Assembly (NCBI GenBank): GCA_016764135.1
Contig: JAESSL010000417.1
Span: 1 to 8,451, forward strand
DNA length: 8,451 nt
Direction: 5' to 3'
From: Alphaproteobacteria bacterium
GTDB lineage: Bacteria > Pseudomonadota > Alphaproteobacteria > UBA8366 > GCA-2717185
Numbering within the stretch: position 1 is the stretch's first letter; the number at the start of each line of letters is the position of its first letter. Positions 6,288 to 8,451 of this stretch are shown here, one piece after another. Under the pieces are notes generated by a model, which saw nothing but the letters and a program-made list of their open reading frames with translations, was not told the origin of the DNA and did not search any database. Both the position numbers and the translations under genes were made by a program.

Positions 6288-6983
6288 TCACCCCACATAG
6301 CGCGCCGGGTCGTTTAGCCCGGCGTCTTTGAACCCCTTGAGTCGCAACAGGCAGGCGTCGCAATGGCCACAGGCCGCGCCATTGTCGGCGGGGTCATAGC
6401 AGCTGGTGGTCATGGCGTAATCCACGCCAAGCCCAAGCCCGGTCTGGATGATCTGCGCCTTGGTCCGGTCGATCAGCGGCGTGTGGATGATGAGCGCGTC
6501 CGCGCCCTCAACCCCTGATTTGGTCGCCAGGTTGGCCATGGTTTGAAAGGCGGCGATGTATTCCGGACGGCAATCCGGATAACCGGAATAATCCAGTGCA
6601 TTGACGCCAATAAAGATCGCGTCGGCGTTGCGGGTTTCGGCGAATGCCAGGGCGAAGGACAGGAAGATCGTGTTGCGCGCGGGCACATAGGTTACGGGGA
6701 TGCCATCGCCGATATCGGCCGCGTTGTCGTGTTTCGGCACGGCGATGTCGCTGGTCAGAGCGGAGCCGCCGAAGGCGCGTAAGTCAATTTCCGTCACCAC
6801 ATGGTCGGTAATGGCGAAATGGGCGGCGACTTTGCGTGCGGCGTCTATTTCCATGTTATGGCGTTGGCCATAGGTGACCGTAAGCGCGCTTAGGGAATAA
6901 CCTTGATCCAGCGCGATAGCGCAGCATGTCGTGGAATCCAGTCCGCCGCTCAACAACACAACGGCGCGGGGTTTATCGCTCAA
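6288..6983 (-). CDS. queC: 7-cyano-7-deazaguanine (preQ0) synthase
   Basis: QueC converts 7-carboxy-7-deazaguanine to preQ0 using ammonia and ATP in the cytoplasm, on the route to queuosine in tRNA. The 231 residues show the PP-loop SGGLDS (12-17) for ATP, TVTYGQRHNMEI (35-46), YVPARNTIFLS (99-109), GVNALDYSGYPDCRPEY (126-142) and the zinc-binding cysteines C195, C205, C208 and C211 in the CGHCDAC region. Length and motif order are normal. The start is TTG at 6983-6981: the frame is closed upstream by the TAA of the dehydratase gene, there is no ATG before the conserved VVLLSGG segment, and GGAG lies 7 bases before the TTG. It is 21 bases downstream of the dehydratase gene, so co-transcription is likely. 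No other queuosine genes and no preQ1 riboswitch are seen. Confidence 0.95.
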   Translation of the reverse strand: MSDKPRAVVLLSGGLDSTTCCAIALDQGYSLSALTVTYGQRHNMEIDAARKVAAHFAITDHVVTEIDLRAFGGSALTSDIAVPKHDNAADIGDGIPVTYVPARNTIFLSFALAFAETRNADAIFIGVNALDYSGYPDCRPEYIAAFQTMANLATKSGVEGADALIIHTPLIDRTKAQIIQTGLGLGVDYAMTTSCYDPADNGAACGHCDACLLRLKGFKDAGLNDPARYVG

Positions 6984-7004
6984 TCGAAGTCTCCAAACGT
7001 AAAA

Positions 7005-7952
7005 TTAGACGGCGCCATCCACGCCAGCGCCGCAGATAATTGCGCCGGCGACGGCGCCTGTCGGGATTGTCGTTTTGCGCGCCTGTATCGCGGCCAACGC
7101 AGCAGCGCCGGACAACTCGGCGGCGACGCCCATTTCAAACCATAGCCACCGTGCGGCGTCGCGCATCTCGTCGTCGCTGGCGAGAACGATGTCATCGACA
7201 TATTGCTCGATGATGTCCAGATTTAATTGCGCGCTGCGACGTGGCGCCAGCGTGCCCGCCTCGGTGTTGATTGCGTCCAATGTGACGAGTGATCCGGCGG
7301 CGCGGCTTTCGCGCAAGGTTGGCGCGCCAATGGGCTCCACGCCAATGATCTTGATCTCCGGTTTCATCGCCTTGGCCGCAAGGGCGACGCCGGAAATCAG
7401 ACCGCCGCCGCCAATGGCGACGAACAAATAGTCGATATTGCTGGACTGCTTCATCATTTCGCGCCCAACGGTGCCTTGTCCCGCGATAACGGCGGGGTCG
7501 CTGAAGGGATGGATATACGTCAACCCGTCGCGCTCCGCTCGCGCCAGCGCCGCGTTGTTGGAATCGTCCCAGACCGCGCCTTCGATGATGACTTCGGCGC
7601 CCCATTTACGGAGCTTTTCGGCTTTTGAGGCGGGTGCGTTTTCCGGAAGATAGACGACGGCCCTGGTATCGGATGCGCGTCCTGCATAGGCGACCGCCAG
7701 CCCGTGATTGCCGCCGGACGCGGTGATGATTCCACGTTTCACGGCTGCGTCGTCTAATGACAGAACAGCGTTATTGGCGCCGCGGGATTTGAACGAGCCT
7801 GTGACCTGCAGGCATTCAAGCTTGAGCATCAGATCGCCGTCATAGGCGGGCGTGTGGATAAAGCGCGCGCGCAGGCACGGGGTGCGCCGAACTCTGGATT
7901 TGATACGCTCGGCGGCGGCTTCAATATCGTCAAAAGTAGGGGCTACGCCCAT
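7005..7952 (-). CDS. Threonine/serine dehydratase (PLP fold type II)
   Basis: This 315-residue enzyme of the tryptophan-synthase-beta superfamily probably deaminates threonine or serine to the 2-oxo acid and ammonia. Visible motifs are TGSFKSRGA (51-59, with K55 as PLP lysine), SGGNHG (79-84), the phosphate-binding glycine loop GGGGLISG (181-188) and the C-terminal ICGAGVDG (306-313). It lacks the C-terminal ACT-like regulatory domain of biosynthetic IlvA, so it resembles the short catabolic dehydratase / serine racemase / 3-hydroxyaspartate dehydratase group, and the substrate among these is uncertain. ATG at 7952 follows an AGGA ribosome site and overlaps the end of the upstream gene by 10 bases, pointing to translational coupling. 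queC follows after 21 bases. All key residues appear intact. Confidence 0.9.
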   Translation of the reverse strand: MGVAPTFDDIEAAAERIKSRVRRTPCLRARFIHTPAYDGDLMLKLECLQVTGSFKSRGANNAVLSLDDAAVKRGIITASGGNHGLAVAYAGRASDTRAVVYLPENAPASKAEKLRKWGAEVIIEGAVWDDSNNAALARAERDGLTYIHPFSDPAVIAGQGTVGREMMKQSSNIDYLFVAIGGGGLISGVALAAKAMKPEIKIIGVEPIGAPTLRESRAAGSLVTLDAINTEAGTLAPRRSAQLNLDIIEQYVDDIVLASDDEMRDAARWLWFEMGVAAELSGAAALAAIQARKTTIPTGAVAGAIICGAGVDGAV

Positions 7953-8451
7953 CGCACAGAATCCTCGCTGTCTTCCGCATTCAGCAATGTTGTGGTGAAT
8001 ACGGAAGTTGATTCACATAAATCGTATCGACGGCTGGGTTTGCGCCGCACTTCGGTTTCGGCTTCGCCCTGAGGAATTTTGGATCGCTCCCAAACGGCCA
8101 GATTGGGGCGCCGCGTCATCAACAAGGTTCGGCGCAAATCTCCGTTATCGTTCAGAAAGCGCCACAGGCCGATAATCTGGGAATCATAGGAGGATTCGAA
8201 TCCCGGCCAGGCGGCTTCACATAAATCCAGAAACTCGTCCCAATGCTCTGGCGATGTTTCGAACCACCGAAACGCATAATTACCCTGACGATGCGGCGGT
8301 TCGGGCGATTTTGGCCGAAGGGTGGGCGTCATGATATCGGAGGCGCAGGACAACACCCCGTCGACGCCGGTAAACAGGTCCGGCCCGGCGGCCTTGGCGG
8401 CGTCAATGTCGGGCCAAATGCTGATGGCGTTCAACTCGTCGCGAGGGCGTC
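7943..8451 (-). CDS. NIPSNAP-like hypothetical protein, N-terminus beyond window edge
   Basis: The open frame continues past the right edge (RPRDELNAISIWPD is read at the edge), so a start inside the window is not required; a TTG at 8434 is the only obvious internal candidate. The visible part, about 169 codons, has YAFRWFETSPEHWDEFLDL and AWPGFESSYDSQIIGLWRF, then LLMTRRPNLAVWERSK. This pattern (aromatic strand, helix with W/F, GL-x-R strand, S/N-LAVWE helix) resembles NIPSNAP-like dimeric alpha/beta-barrel domains. The part before it may be the end of a first such repeat. No catalytic function can be assigned. The C-terminal tail is charged and probably disordered. The gene overlaps the dehydratase start by 10 bases, so it is likely the upstream partner in the same operon. 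Family assignment is by impression and moderately uncertain. Confidence 0.6.
   Translation of the reverse strand, partial: RPRDELNAISIWPDIDAAKAAGPDLFTGVDGVLSCASDIMTPTLRPKSPEPPHRQGNYAFRWFETSPEHWDEFLDLCEAAWPGFESSYDSQIIGLWRFLNDNGDLRRTLLMTRRPNLAVWERSKIPQGEAETEVRRKPSRRYDLCESTSVFTTTLLNAEDSEDSVRWA

Noticed and set aside
6984..7004. Possible preQ1 riboswitch before queC
   Set aside because: Only 21 bases separate queC from the upstream gene, with no room for the aptamer.

Overview
The window reads as ordinary chromosomal DNA from a GC-rich, tightly packed bacterial genome. Short intergenic gaps, overlapping genes, GC-biased third codon positions and the style of the proteins (DUF427, DUF547, short MetE-like protein, compact BioF) suggest an alphaproteobacterium, possibly Rhodospirillales-like. 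That assignment is inference. No RNA gene, insertion sequence, phage gene, CRISPR array or toxin-antitoxin pair is visible.

Layout. Positions 1-1250 (minus strand) hold a two-gene unit: a glyoxalase II-like metallo-beta-lactamase-fold hydrolase, then an Ldh-family NAD(P)H oxidoreductase that runs off the left edge. Positions 1371-3318 (plus strand) hold an exported DUF547 protein and a short MetE-like (core methionine synthase type) protein. A perfect hairpin spans the stop codon of the first of these genes. The two units diverge from a 120-bp gap (1251-1370). Positions 3396-8451 (minus strand) look like one long co-oriented cluster. In transcription order it holds a NIPSNAP-like protein (cut by the right edge), a threonine/serine dehydratase, queC, a VOC-fold protein, bioF, bioD and a DUF427 protein. 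The DUF427 gene converges with the MetE-like gene at 3319-3395, where there is a hairpin without a U-run.

How the genes work together. bioF and bioD act in biotin ring assembly (BioF, then BioA, then BioD, then BioB). bioA and bioB are not in the window. queC makes preQ0 for queuosine and has no que neighbours here. The other genes are housekeeping or poorly characterised enzymes with no clear shared pathway.

The most notable feature is bioD. It carries a single-base insertion in a T5 run (frameshift after residue 96) and, at its 3' end, a perfect 14-bp tandem duplication that creates its present stop codon. Correcting the extra base restores a normal 221-residue dethiobiotin synthetase. Either the gene decayed recently or the frameshift is a sequencing error. 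I see no convincing undescribed multi-gene system.
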